Shown here: piece by piece, positions 54,402-64,000 of the stretch
How the letters are laid out: every line of letters starts with the position of its first letter
Numbering within the stretch: the first letter of the stretch is position 1
Assembly: GCA_963281255.1 (NCBI GenBank)
Contig: OY725488.1
Location: 10,265,524 to 10,329,523, forward strand
Origin: Aphrocallistes beatrix
Taxonomy: Eukaryota > Porifera > Hexactinellida > Sceptrulophora > Aphrocallistidae
Direction: 5' to 3'
DNA length: 64,000 nucleotides
Notes under the pieces: generated by a model
Seen by the model: the letters and a program-made list of their open reading frames with translations, nothing else
Told to the model about the DNA's origin: nothing
Database searches by the model: none
Program-made: the position numbers and the translations under genes

Positions 54402-56771
54402 ATGGCAACAGCAGATCCAGGATCTGGTTCTGCTAGTTTATTCGAAGTGAGTGACAAACTCCAGAATAAAGTGAACTCGTTTAGAGAGGTGATCGAACGG
54501 AAGAAGTCGGAAGTAAGAATAGTCTGCAAAGAAATGAGAAATCATATAGAAAAGAGAGAAATATCAATAATACGAGAATTGGATAATATTTTGTACGAAG
54601 TGAATACTAAAATAGAAAAGAAGATAATTGAAACTCAAAAGCACATTCGAGAATTAGAATTTAAGAAAAAAGAGATTGATGGAATTCTTCGAAAGCTCAA
54701 TCCAATTGAGACACATTTTTCTGAATTTTCTGAAGCAATAGAAAGTGCGAAGAGAGAAATGGACATTGATATTCCTAATGTGAAGTTAACGTGGAAAGTG
54801 AATGAATTAAAAGATTGTATAAATAGAATGTGTCGTTGTGGATACACTCAACCCTATCATACATCTGGTATAGCGACCAAGTCTAAGAATGGGAATATGT
54901 CAGCAGCAGTCGGCATTGATCTCGGTACCTGCTACTCTTGCGTGGGAATATTCCAGCATGGGAAAGTGGAAATTATCGAAAACGATAAAGGAAACCGAAC
55001 CACACCCAGCTACGTAGCCTTCAACGACACAGAGAGACTGATCGGAGACGCAGCCAAGAACCAGGTCGCCATGAACCCTTCAAACACTGTGTTCGGTGCG
55101 AAGCGTCTCATCGGACGTCGCTACGATGACCCCATCGTCCAATCCGACATGAAGCACTGGCCTTTCACTGTCATCAACGATACTGGTCGGCCCAAGATCC
55201 AAGTGGAGTACAGGGGCGAGAAGAGGAACTTCTACGCTGAGGAGATCTCCAGCATGGTCCTGTTGAAGATGAAGGAGACAGCGGAGGCCTACCTCGGAAA
55301 GACAGTCTCGAACGTGGTTTTGACAGTTCCCGCTTACTTCAACGATACGCAGCGACAAGCTACGAGAGACGCCGCAATTATCTCTGGACTGAACGTGCTT
55401 AGAATCATCAACGAGTCGACTGCAGCCGCTATCGCCTACGGACTGGACAAGAAGACCGGTGGAGAGAGAAACGTGCTCATCTTCGATCTGGGCGGTGGGA
55501 ACTTAAGCGTCTCAGTTCTTGCAATCGATGAGGGAATCTTCGAAGTGAAGAGCACAGCTGGTGACACTCACTTGGGCGGAGAAGACTTCGACAATCGAAT
55601 GGTGAACCATTTCGTTGATGAGTTCAGGCGCAAGAACAAGAAGGACCTCTTCACCAACAAGCGCTCCTTACGTCGTCTCAGGACGGCTTGCGAACGCTCC
55701 AAACGAACTCTCTCGCACAGCCCTCAAGCTAACATCGAGATTGACTCGCTTTTCGAAGGGATCGACTTCTACACTAGCATCACCCGGGCACGCTTCGAGG
55801 AGCTGAACCAGGACCTGTTCGTAAGGACACTGGAGACGGTGGAGAAGGCCCTCAGAGACGCGGGCCTAGGCAAGGACGAGATCTACGACATCGTGCTGGT
55901 AGGAGGCTCCAGTCACATTCCAAAGATCCAGAAACTGCTCCAGGACTTTTTCAACGGGAAAGAACTGAACAGAAGTATCAACCCCGACGAGGCAGTGGCT
56001 TATGGCGCAGCTGTCCAGGCGGCTATCTTTAGAGGAGACACCTCTGAAGTGGTGCAAGACGTTCTTCTCATCGACGTAGCTCCGCTCTCACTCGGCATCG
56101 AGACTGAAGGCGGCGTCATGACCAACCTTATCAAGCGTAACACCACTATCCCTACCAAGCAGCAGAACACGTTCACCACTGAATCAGACAACCAGTCAGT
56201 CTTCACCATAAAAGTGTTCGAAGGAGAACGAGCCTTGACTGCCGACAATAACTTGCTAGGACAATTCGAACTGACTGGAATCCCGCCTGCGTCCAGAGGT
56301 GTACCACAGATCGAAGTGACTTTCGACGTTGATGGTAATGGAATCATGAACGTGAGTGCTGTAGACAAGAGCATCAATAAGATGGAGAAGATCACCATCA
56401 AGAATGAAAACGGAATCTCAGATGCTGAGATTAAGCGAATGGTTGATGAGGCAGAGAAGTTCAAAAGTGAAGATGAAGCACAGAGAGAACGCTTCCAAGC
56501 CAAGAATTCCCTCGAAAGCTACGCTTTCCAAGCCAAGAGCACGGTGGAGGATGACAGAGTGAAGGACAAGATCACGGAAGAGGATAAGAAGAAGGTGTTA
56601 GACAAAGTGAAGGAAGCAGTCATCTGGCTCTGCTCTATCCAGACCGCGACGAAGGAAGATTTCGAGTTCCATCAGAAGGACCTTGAGAAGGAATGCCAGC
56701 CCGTGATCATGAAATTAGCACTTCACGTGGCGAGGGGATACTTTCAAGTTCACTCATCATCTGATATGTGA
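54402..56771 (+). CDS. Coil-Hsp70 chimera, copy B (single open frame, 789 codons)
   Basis: Residues 1-~147 are the coil and [20 protein letters not shown] block of the MATADPG NHL family. About 18 residues of degenerate first blade follow ([19 protein letters not shown]). Residue 166 is the Met of a full Hsp70 ([15 protein letters not shown]). Codons change from AT-rich to GC-rich at this point (54897). Nucleotide-binding domain 166-~545, linker [13 protein letters not shown], substrate-binding domain to KLALHV. Hsc70-numbered residues: D10 kept, T14 is Cys, K71 kept, E175 kept but followed by Ser (INESTAAA), D199 is Ser (GGGNLSVS). ATP hydrolysis is probably impaired. The tail ends [11 protein letters not shown] with no EEVD, so TPR co-chaperones should not bind. 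Translation could also start at the internal Met. The only copy open throughout; likely the expressed one, if any. Confidence 0.9.
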   Translation: MATADPGSGSASLFEVSDKLQNKVNSFREVIERKKSEVRIVCKEMRNHIEKREISIIRELDNILYEVNTKIEKKIIETQKHIRELEFKKKEIDGILRKLNPIETHFSEFSEAIESAKREMDIDIPNVKLTWKVNELKDCINRMCRCGYTQPYHTSGIATKSKNGNMSAAVGIDLGTCYSCVGIFQHGKVEIIENDKGNRTTPSYVAFNDTERLIGDAAKNQVAMNPSNTVFGAKRLIGRRYDDPIVQSDMKHWPFTVINDTGRPKIQVEYRGEKRNFYAEEISSMVLLKMKETAEAYLGKTVSNVVLTVPAYFNDTQRQATRDAAIISGLNVLRIINESTAAAIAYGLDKKTGGERNVLIFDLGGGNLSVSVLAIDEGIFEVKSTAGDTHLGGEDFDNRMVNHFVDEFRRKNKKDLFTNKRSLRRLRTACERSKRTLSHSPQANIEIDSLFEGIDFYTSITRARFEELNQDLFVRTLETVEKALRDAGLGKDEIYDIVLVGGSSHIPKIQKLLQDFFNGKELNRSINPDEAVAYGAAVQAAIFRGDTSEVVQDVLLIDVAPLSLGIETEGGVMTNLIKRNTTIPTKQQNTFTTESDNQSVFTIKVFEGERALTADNNLLGQFELTGIPPASRGVPQIEVTFDVDGNGIMNVSAVDKSINKMEKITIKNENGISDAEIKRMVDEAEKFKSEDEAQRERFQAKNSLESYAFQAKSTVEDDRVKDKITEEDKKKVLDKVKEAVIWLCSIQTATKEDFEFHQKDLEKECQPVIMKLALHVARGYFQVHSSSDM

Positions 56772-57959
56772 ACTTATTTTTTACTATTTAAAAAAATTAA
56801 TTTGTTATTATTAGGTCAGTATTCAACAGGTTGTTTTCCATTTATTTAAATCTTTGGAAATATGGATTCCAATCCGGGACATTTTTACAGTTCCGGAAAT
56901 TCGGGATTGGCATCTTGTTTAATCCCAGGATCCCGGGATTGAACATACTCATTATATTTTAATTTTACCATAATAGCCTATGTAGGAATATTACATAGTA
57001 TGAGATATGATAGTTTTAATAGTATATATTGATGACAAAATGAATGAGAATAACCTTAATTATCCAGGGCTTTTCACAAGTCATCGAGTTATCTGACTCG
57101 TCACAAATTCCGATGACTCGAGTCATGGACTCAAGACTCGCGAGTTATAGACTTATTTACTATTTGTTCACTGATTATGAATCGGTACTAGCTGAAATAG
57201 ATTGATATGTCCTCTCAAAATGACCATAGCTTTGCTGTTGTAAAAATTAATGATGACCACTAGTCCTGTTTCGGTAACTTGTAAGTGATGAGTCATCGAG
57301 TCTTCTGATTCGTGAAAATTTAATGGCTAGAGTCGAGCTAACTCGATGACTTTGGTAGAGTATAGAAATCATTAATATTACTTCTGATGAAAATAACGTG
57401 TCTTTTGGTTAAATGCAAAATAACCAAAATTAATTCAATGGAGAAAGATTAGTAAAAGTTAAGGGTATATTTCCGATATACTATATCAATCTATTGAAAG
57501 CTATACCGATCCATAATCAATGAACAAATAGTAAATGAGTCTATAACTCGCGAGTCTTGAGTCTCATGACTCGAGTCATCGGAATTTGGGACGAGTTAGA
57601 TGACTCGATGACTTGTGAAAAGCCCTTGTTAATTTCAAGGTTATTCTCATTCATTTTGTCATCAATATATACTATTAAAACTATCGTATCTCAACAATGT
57701 AGTACTCCCACATAGCCCATTATGTATGTTCAATCCCGGGGTCCTGGGATTAAACAAGATGCCAATCCCGAATTTCGGGAACTGAAAATACCCTGGGATT
57801 GGAATTCTTATTCCCAATGATTTAAATAAATGGAAAACAACCCTGTTGAATACTGGCCTAGTAATAACAAGTTAATTTCTTTAAATTGTAAAAAATAAGT
57901 TCACATATCGGATGATGAGTACTTGAAAGTATCTCCTCGCAACGCAAAGCACTACTGGA
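56772..57959. other. Centre of the Hsp70 inverted repeat
   Basis: 56772-57479 is the 3' flank of copy B; 57480-57959 is the inverted, shorter 3' flank of copy C. The switch follows GGGTATATTTCCGATATA, the same position where the Tc1-like MITE is inserted at 49945 and 61705. Contains GACTCGATGACT elements and AATCCCGGGAT hairpins; no gene. Confidence 0.7.
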
Positions 57960-60352
57960 TTAGTACAGTTTCATCATCACGGGCTGGCATTCCTTCTCAA
58001 GGTCCTTCTGATGGAACTCGAACTCTTCCTTCGTCGCGGTCTGGTTAGAGTAGAGCCAGGTGAGCGCTTGCTTCACTTTCCCTAACACTTTATTCTTATC
58101 CACTTCTGTGATCTTGTTTTTCACTCTGTCGTCCTCTACCGTGCTCTTGACTTGGTAAGCATAGCTTTTGAGGGCTTTCTTGGCTTGGATGCGTTCTCTC
58201 TGTGCTTCATCTTCTCTTTTGAACTTCTTTGCCTCATCAACCATTCGCTTCATCTCAGCATCTGAGAATCTGCTCTTGTCATTCTTGATGGTGATCTTCT
58301 CCATCTTATTGGTGCTCTTGTCCACAGCACTCACGTTCATGATTCCATTACCATCAATGTCGAAAGTCACTTCGATCTGTGGTACACCTCTGGGCGCAGG
58401 CGGGATTCCAGTCAGTTCGAATTGTCCTAGAAAATTATTATCGGCCGTCATGGTTCGTTCTTCTTCGAACACATTTATATGGATAACTTGCTGGTTGTCC
58501 GAGTAGGTGGTTATCGTGCACTGCTGCTTGGTGGGAATGGAGGTGTTACGCTTGATAAGGTTGGTCATGACGCCGCCTGCAGTCTCGATGTCGAGTGAGA
58601 GCGGAGCTACGTCGATGAGAAGAACGTCTTGCAACACTTCAGTGTCTCCTGCTAAGATGGCTGCAAGGACAGAGGCGCCATAAGCCACTGCCTCGTCGGG
58701 GTTGATACTTCTGTTCAGTTCTTTCCCGTTGAAGAAGTCCTGGAGCAGTTGCTGGATCTTAGGAATGCGAGTGGAGCCTCCTACCAGCACGATGTCGTAG
58801 ATCTCGTCCTTGCCTAGGCCCGCGTCTCTGAGGGCCTTCTTCACCGTCTCCAGTGTCCTTCCGAACAGGTCCTGGTTCAGCTTCTCGAATCGTGTCTGGG
58901 TGATGCTAGTGTATAAGTCGATCCCTTCGAAAAGCGAGTCAATCTCGATGTTAGCTTGAGGGCTGTGCGAGAGAGTTCGTTTGGAGCGTTTGCAAGCCGT
59001 CCTGAGACGACGTAAAGAGCGCTTGTTGGTAGAGAGGTCCTTTTTGTTCTTGCGCTTAAACTCGCCTACGAAATGGTTCACCATTCGATTGTCGAAGTCT
59101 TCTCCGCCCAAGTGAGTGTCACCAGCTATGCTCTTCACTTCGAAGATTCCCTCATCGATTGCAAGAACTGAGACGCTTAAGGTCTCGCCGCCCAGATCGA
59201 AGATGAGCACGTTGCTACTACCACTGGTCTTCTTATCTAGCCCGTAGGCGATAGCGGCTGCAGTAGGTGCGTTGATGACTCTAAGCACGTTCAGGCCAGA
59301 TATAATTCCGGCGTCTCTCGTAGCTTGTCGCTGTGCGAAGTTGAAGTAAGAGGGAACTGCCAAAACTGCATCTGAGATTATCTTTCCGAGGTAGGCCTCC
59401 GCTGTCTCCTTCATCTTCAGCAGGACCATGCTGGAGATCTCTTCAGCGTAGAAGTTCCTCTTCTCGCCCTTGTACTCCACTTGGATCTTGGGCCGACCAG
59501 CATCGTTGATGACAGTGAAAGGCCAGTGCTTCATGTCGGAATGGACGATGGGGTCATCGTAGCGACGTCCGATGAGGCGGTTCGCACCGAACACAGTGTT
59601 TGAAGGGTTAATGACGGCCTGGTTCTTGGCTGCGTCTCCGATCAGTCTCTCTGTGTCGTTGAAGGCTACGTAGTTGGGTGTTGTGCGGTTTCCTTCATCG
59701 TTTGCGATAATCTCCACTTTTCCATGCTGGAATATTCCCACACAGGAGTAGCAGGTACCGAGATCAATGCCGACTGCTGCTGACATATTCCCATTCTTAG
59801 ACTTTATCGCTACACCAGATGGAAGATAAGGTTGAGTGTATCCACTTCCTTCTTCAGAGTTACTCGATTTCAGTTGATCCTGATTCTTTTCATTATAAAC
59901 TAGAATCTGTTGATCACAACGACACACATTCTATTTATACAATCTTTTAATTCATTCACTTTCCACGTTAACTTCACATTAGGAATATCAATGTCCATTT
60001 CTCCCTTCGCACTTTCTATTGCTTCAGAAAGTTGAGAAAAATGTGTCTCAATTGGATTGAGCTTTCGAAGAATTTCATCAATCTCCTTTTTCTTAAATTC
60101 TAATTCTCGAATATGCTTTTGAGTTTCAATTATCTTCTTTTCTATTCCAACATTCACTTCGCATAAAATATTATCCAATTCTCGTATTATTGATATTTCT
60201 TTCCTTTCGATATGATTTATCATTTCTTTGCAGACTATTCTTACTTCCGACTTCTTCCGTTCAATCACTTCTCTAAACGAGTTCACTTTATTCTGGAGTT
60301 TGTTACTCACTCCGAATAAACTAGGTCCAGATCCTGGATCTGCTGTTGCCAT
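57960..60352 (-). CDS. Coil-Hsp70 chimera, copy C (frame broken between coil and Hsp70)
   Basis: The coil starts at ATG 60352 ([20 protein letters not shown]). A 2-base gain near 59920 (AATGTGTGTCG against AATGTGTCG) takes it out of frame at MCVVVINRF. From 59927 a second frame runs [15 protein letters not shown] through a complete Hsp70 to 57960; its own Met is near 59787, so an Hsp70-only product of about 609 residues is possible. Hsc70-numbered residues: K71 is Asn (FGANRLIG), E175 is Ala (INAPTAAA), D199 is Ser (GGETLSVS). The end reads KLY then TAA. The bases after it would read SSSALRC, so the normal KLYQ became a stop, and this copy keeps more of the ancestral 3' sequence than A, B and D. 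No EEVD. Confidence 0.8.
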
Positions 60353-60989
60353 TATAGACTTGCTATTATTTTAATTGAGAACAGTTCAGTTATATAAAAG
60401 TATATTTATCAAGAATTTGAAATTAAATTCATTTAAATACATTAGTAATAACATCTCATTGAAATACTATACTCTTTCATAGGACTATACAAGTAGTTTG
60501 TGTAATTTTATATATTAAAACGCTAGGATTCTTTGCTTATCTGGATTGATTGAAGAATTGGGAAAGTCGTAGAGATAAGGAAATTGAAAATTGCAGATAT
60601 TGACTCTTTGTGGAAACTATAACAATGTCAGATATCCCATGACATTTACTAACTATCATTAAAATAAACTGAAATTGAATAAAATGTAGCAATTATTGGA
60701 AGAGTATAATCTAAAAAAGTTAATGTCATACCCAAATAAATAGCAGTCATCATGTTAACGTGATATATCCAAATCACAGAGGATGATTAGTAATGTAAGT
60801 TATTTCGAATGCAAAGGATTATTTAGACTTTCCTACACTTATGTAGCTTCTTTCGTATAAATTAATTTATGTTGTACTTGTCAGAACTTCAACACTTAAT
60901 AAATTTTCAAAATCGTGTTAAAAGACAGTTTAGATGGTCAATATATGCCTAACTATGCACAGCTAGCAGTGCGGAATCGAACAAGGGGT

Positions 60990-61104
60990 TCAATTTCTTT
61001 CTCCATCCCTTCTCCCCTATAGCTAGCTACCAGCTGATCTGCATTCTCTTACTTTCTCCACCTGAGATAGGGATGATTGACTTCCAGAATTATTCGAACT
61101 TGCC
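60990..61104 (-). pseudogene. 5' fragment of a MASS-type coil-NHL gene, internally deleted
   Basis: Starts MASSNNSGSQSSLSQVEKVR in sense and jumps directly to DQLVASYRGEGMEKEI. The same relic as 53548-53730 in inverted orientation. Confidence 0.75.
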
Positions 61105-61365
61105 ATAACATAGAAACTAAACAAACGGGAGTCCTTAAAAATGATAACGAGTTTGAATTCAAAACGGTTACAGTTTAGCTATAGACGATCGAAGTACTGT
61201 TGAGTTTTGTAATATAATGTTTGCGTAGTCAGACATGGAAATATGTTTGTCTATAACGAATACATTCAATGGTAAAACTTGTGTCGCACACTACGTTAAG
61301 ATCGTGGGGTCACAATATAGTGTACAATAGGTCATATACTGTCTTACCTAGCCTATACAGTAATA

Positions 61366-61704
61366 CACGAACAAAAGCATTTGACCAACATGAAAACTTA
61401 CATACAAATAGTATTAAAGTGGATTTATTCATAAAGGAATATGTAAAAGTTTAAAAAGATCTACAATTGATACCTGATGCTACTTGTCGCTATTCATGGC
61501 TATTATATATGATGGAGAATAGTGACATAAAGTGGCATAGGTTGATAATTTTCTAAATGAGGATAACTATTTGAGTTAAGAGTTTCAAAAATAAGTTATT
61601 TGGATGCGCAGTTTTCGAATTTGAAATAAAAACTAGAATATTTCTTACAGTTCCAGTACATATGGGAAGGAGTCAAGTGTTGAAATACTTTTGTCCGGTT
61701 GGTG
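61366..61704. mobile_element. Tc1-like MITE, copy 3
   Basis: 339 bp, TA at 61364-61365 and 61705-61706. Left end CACGAACAAAAGCATTTGACC; right end, inverted, CACCAACCGGACAAAAGTAT. Colinear with 49606-49944. Confidence 0.8.
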
Positions 61705-62394
61705 TATATCGGAAATATACCCTTAACTTTTAATAATCTTTCTCCATTGAATTAATTTTGGTTATTTTGCATTTAACCAAAAGACACGTTATTTTTCTTC
61801 AGAAGTAATATTAATGATTTCTATACTCTACCAAAGTCATCACGAATCAGAAGAGTCGATGACTCATCACTTACAAGTCACCGAAACAGGACTAGTGTGT
61901 CATCATTAATCTTTACAACAGCAAAGCTATGGTCATTTTGAGAGGGACATATCAATCTATTGAAAGCTATACCGATCCATAATCAGTGAACAAATAGTAA
62001 ATAAGTCTATAACTCGCGAGTCTTGAGTCTCATGACTCGAGTCATCGGAATTTGGGACGAGTCAGATGACTCGATGACTTGTGAAAAGCCCTGGATAATT
62101 TCAAGGTTATTCTCATTCATTTTGTCATCAATATATACTATTAAAACTATCGTATCTCAACAATGTAGTACTCCCACATAGCCCATTATGATAAAATTAA
62201 AATATAATAAGTATGTTCAATCCCGGGATCTTGGGATTAAACAAGATGCCAATCCCGAAATTCCGGAACTGTAAAAATACCCCGGGAGTGGAGTCCTTAT
62301 TTCCAATGATTTAAATAAATGGAAAACAATCCTACTGAATACTGGCCTAATAATAACAAATTAAAATTTGTAAATTGTAGTATAAGTTCACATA

Positions 62395-64000
62395 TCAGAT
62401 GATGAGTGAACTTGAAAGTATCCCCTCGCCAACGTGAAGCGCCAGTTTCATCATCACGGGCTGGCATTCCTTTTCAAGGTCCTTCTGATGGAACTCGAAC
62501 TCTTCCTTCGTCGCGGTCTGGATAGAGCAGAGCCAGGTGACTGCTTCCTTCACTTTGTCTAACACCTTCTTCTTATCCTCTTCCGTGATCTTGTTCTTCA
62601 CTCTGTCATCCTCTACCGTGCTCTTGACTTGGTAAGCGTAGCTTTCGAGGGAATTCTTGGCTTGGATGCGTTCTCTCTGTGCTTCATCTTCACTTTTGAA
62701 CTTCTCTGCCTCATCAACCATTCGCTTCATCTCAGCATCTGAGAGTCTGCTCTTGTCATTCTTGATGGTGATCTTCTCCATCTTATTGGTGCTCTTGTCC
62801 ACAGCACTCACGTTCATGATTCCATTACCATCAACGTCGAAAGTCACGTCGATCTGTGGTACACCTCTGGGCGCAGGCGGGATTCCAGTCAGTTCGAATT
62901 TTCCTAGCAAGTTATTGTCGGTAGTCAAGGCTCGTTCTCCTTCGAACACTTTTATAGGGAGGACTGACTGGTTGTCTGAGTAAGTGGTCAACGTGAGATG
63001 CTGCTTGGTGGGGATGGAGGTGTTACGCTTGATAACGGTGGTCATGACGCCGCCTGCAGTCTCAACTCCGAGTGAGAGCGGAGCTACGTCGATGAGAAGA
63101 ACGTCTTGTAACACTTCAGAGGTGTCTCCTCTCAAGATGGCAGCCTGGACAGCTGCGCCATAGGCTGCAGCCTCGTCGGGGTTGATACTTCTGTTCAATT
63201 CTTTCCCATTGAAAAAGTCCTGGAGAAGTTTCTGGATCTTAGGAATGCGACTGGAGCCACCTGCCAGCACGATATCTTGGATTTCACCCTTGCCTAGGCC
63301 CGCGTCTCTGAGGGCTTTCTCCACTGGCTCCAGCGTCCCTCTGAACAGGTCCTGGTTCAGCTCCTCGAAGCGTGCCCGGGTGATGCTAGTGTAGAAGTCG
63401 ATCCCTTCGAAAAGCGAGTCAATCTCGATGTTAGCTTGAGCGCTGTGCGAGAGAGTTCGTTTGGAGCGTTCGCAAGCCGTCCTGAGACGACTTAAAGCGC
63501 GCTTGTTGGTGAAGAGGTTCTTTTTGTTCTTGCGCTTGAACTCGCCTAAGAAATGGTTCACCATTCGATTGTCGAAGTCTTCTCCGCCCAAGTGGGTATC
63601 ACCAGCTATGCTCTTCACTTCGAAGATTCCCTCATCGATTGCAAGAACTGAGACGTTGAAAGTCCCGCCGCCCAGGTCGAAGATGAGCACGTTTCTCTCT
63701 CCACCGGTCTTCTTGTCCAGCCCGTAGGCGATAGCGGCTGCAGTAGGTGCGTTGATGATTCGAAGCACGTTCAGTCCAGAGATAATTCCGGCGTCTTTCG
63801 TAGCTTGTCGCTGCGCATCGTTGAAGTAAGCGGGAACTGTCAAAACCGCGTCCGAGACTGTCTTTCCGAGGTAGTCTTCCGCTGTCTCCTTCATCTTCAG
63901 CAGGACCATGCTGGAGATCTCCTCAGCGTAGAAGTTCCTCTTCTCGCCCCTGTACTCCACTTGGATCTTGGGCCGACCAGCATCGTTGATGACAGTGAAA
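62395..64000 (-). CDS. Hsp70 of coil-Hsp70 chimera copy D, cut by the window edge
   Basis: Open from the right edge ([13 protein letters not shown]) to the stop at 62395. Covers most of the nucleotide-binding domain, the linker [13 protein letters not shown] and the substrate-binding domain. Hsc70-numbered residues: E175 is Ala (INAPTAAA), D199 is Asn (GGGTFNVS); the K71 region is outside the window. The tail [16 protein letters not shown] is identical to copy A and has no EEVD. The 3' flank (61707-62394) is a near copy of 49947-50666. Unlike A it has no internal stop, so it may be intact; whether the coil precedes it cannot be seen. Confidence 0.85.
   Translation of the reverse strand, partial: FTVINDAGRPKIQVEYRGEKRNFYAEEISSMVLLKMKETAEDYLGKTVSDAVLTVPAYFNDAQRQATKDAGIISGLNVLRIINAPTAAAIAYGLDKKTGGERNVLIFDLGGGTFNVSVLAIDEGIFEVKSIAGDTHLGGEDFDNRMVNHFLGEFKRKNKKNLFTNKRALSRLRTACERSKRTLSHSAQANIEIDSLFEGIDFYTSITRARFEELNQDLFRGTLEPVEKALRDAGLGKGEIQDIVLAGGSSRIPKIQKLLQDFFNGKELNRSINPDEAAAYGAAVQAAILRGDTSEVLQDVLLIDVAPLSLGVETAGGVMTTVIKRNTSIPTKQHLTLTTYSDNQSVLPIKVFEGERALTTDNNLLGKFELTGIPPAPRGVPQIDVTFDVDGNGIMNVSAVDKSTNKMEKITIKNDKSRLSDAEMKRMVDEAEKFKSEDEAQRERIQAKNSLESYAYQVKSTVEDDRVKNKITEEDKKKVLDKVKEAVTWLCSIQTATKEEFEFHQKDLEKECQPVMMKLALHVGEGILSSSLII

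Larger units (their letters stand above)
52956..61704. repeat. Large inverted repeat carrying Hsp70 chimeras B and C
   Basis: Left arm 52956-57479 (about 4.5 kb) and right arm 57480-61704 (about 4.2 kb). In mirrored order each holds a Tc1-like MITE, the MASS-coil relic, the NHL-type promoter flank, the coil-Hsp70 gene and its 3' flank. The right arm lacks about 250 bp next to the centre. Arms are similar but not identical (B and C differ at many codons), so this is not a simple assembly mirror. Confidence 0.8.
60353..62394. other. Flank between Hsp70 chimera copies C and D
   Basis: 60353-60590: NHL-type 5' flank and dispersed AT-rich repeat, inverted relative to 54175-54401. MASS-coil relic 60990-61104, Tc1-like MITE 61366-61704, GACTCGATGACT element 61834-62090, AATCCCGGGAT hairpins about 62215-62290. 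No gene. Confidence 0.65.

Noticed and set aside
56000-56503. Long antisense open frame inside Hsp70 copy B (and similar ones in A, C, D)
   Set aside because: Shadow of the GC-rich Hsp70 codons; it follows the sense reading frame in every copy and has no homology of its own.
50667-64000. Horizontal transfer as the source of the GC-rich Hsp70
   Set aside because: Animal Hsp70 genes are often intronless and GC-rich through codon bias; the sequence looks like ordinary cytosolic metazoan Hsp70.
50667-64000. Inverted Hsp70 repeat as a pure assembly artefact
   Set aside because: Copies differ in catalytic residues, indels and tails, so they are distinct loci; exact junctions still deserve long-read checking.
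1-64000. CRISPR arrays, bacterial operons, LTR or virus-derived elements
   Set aside because: No regularly spaced direct repeats with unique spacers, no operon-like gene packing, and no integrase, protease, capsid or envelope-like reading frames seen.

Overview
This is an AT-rich eukaryotic, almost certainly invertebrate-animal, window. Coding genes are mostly single-exon; the two genes with clear introns use GT-AG boundaries. The gene content is animal-like: ZYG11/ZER1-type LRR-armadillo proteins, coiled-coil plus NHL-propeller proteins resembling TRIM-NHL C-termini, cytosolic-type Hsp70, and an L-gulonolactone/arabinonolactone-oxidase-like flavoprotein. Short TA-flanked MITEs and other foldback repeats fill the gaps. 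The large coil-NHL expansion reminds me of sponge, possibly glass-sponge, genomes, but that placement is a low-confidence recollection.

Layout. 0-1.2 kb: a zinc-ribbon plus PARP-like gene (minus) with a MITE in its intron. 2.6-4.1 kb: two tandem, NHL-less coiled-coil genes. 7.5-9.9 kb: intact ZYG11-like gene 1 (plus). 11-14.2 kb: a decayed and an intact coil-NHL gene (minus). 15.2-16.1 kb: a LINE fragment bordered by a foldback repeat. 16.7-17.6 kb: a coil-less NHL gene. 20.5-23.5 kb: a three-exon FAD-dependent oxidase (plus). 25.2-28.0 kb: one frameshifted and one truncated coil-NHL gene. 30.5-41.9 kb: a tandem array of three more ZYG11-like genes (plus; two frameshifted, one intact). 43.3-49.3 kb: three NHL genes (minus), all open. 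50.7-64 kb: four copies of a chimeric gene in which the 5' coiled coil of a coil-NHL gene, plus part of its first propeller blade, is joined in frame to a whole Hsp70. These copies lie in a large inverted/direct segmental duplication whose breakpoints sit at Tc1-like MITE ends.

How the genes may relate. Three lineage-expanded families share the window: NHL (typical of E3-ligase and RNA-binding TRIM proteins), ZYG11-like (substrate receptors of CUL2 E3 ligases in animals) and Hsp70 chimeras. Every complete NHL gene is on the minus strand and every ZYG11-like gene on the plus strand. A joint role in protein quality control or in a fast-evolving recognition system is speculation. The strongest candidate novelty is the coil-Hsp70 fusion: copy B (54402-56771) is one uninterrupted 789-codon frame, yet all four copies have lost a catalytic Asp of the Hsp70 ATPase and the C-terminal EEVD tail. 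The second is the ZYG11-like array, in which positions matching the human Gly/N-degron pocket are changed and differ between paralogues.

Limits: all alignments were made by eye from memory of family sequences; no searches were run. Frameshifts in several copies could be assembly errors.
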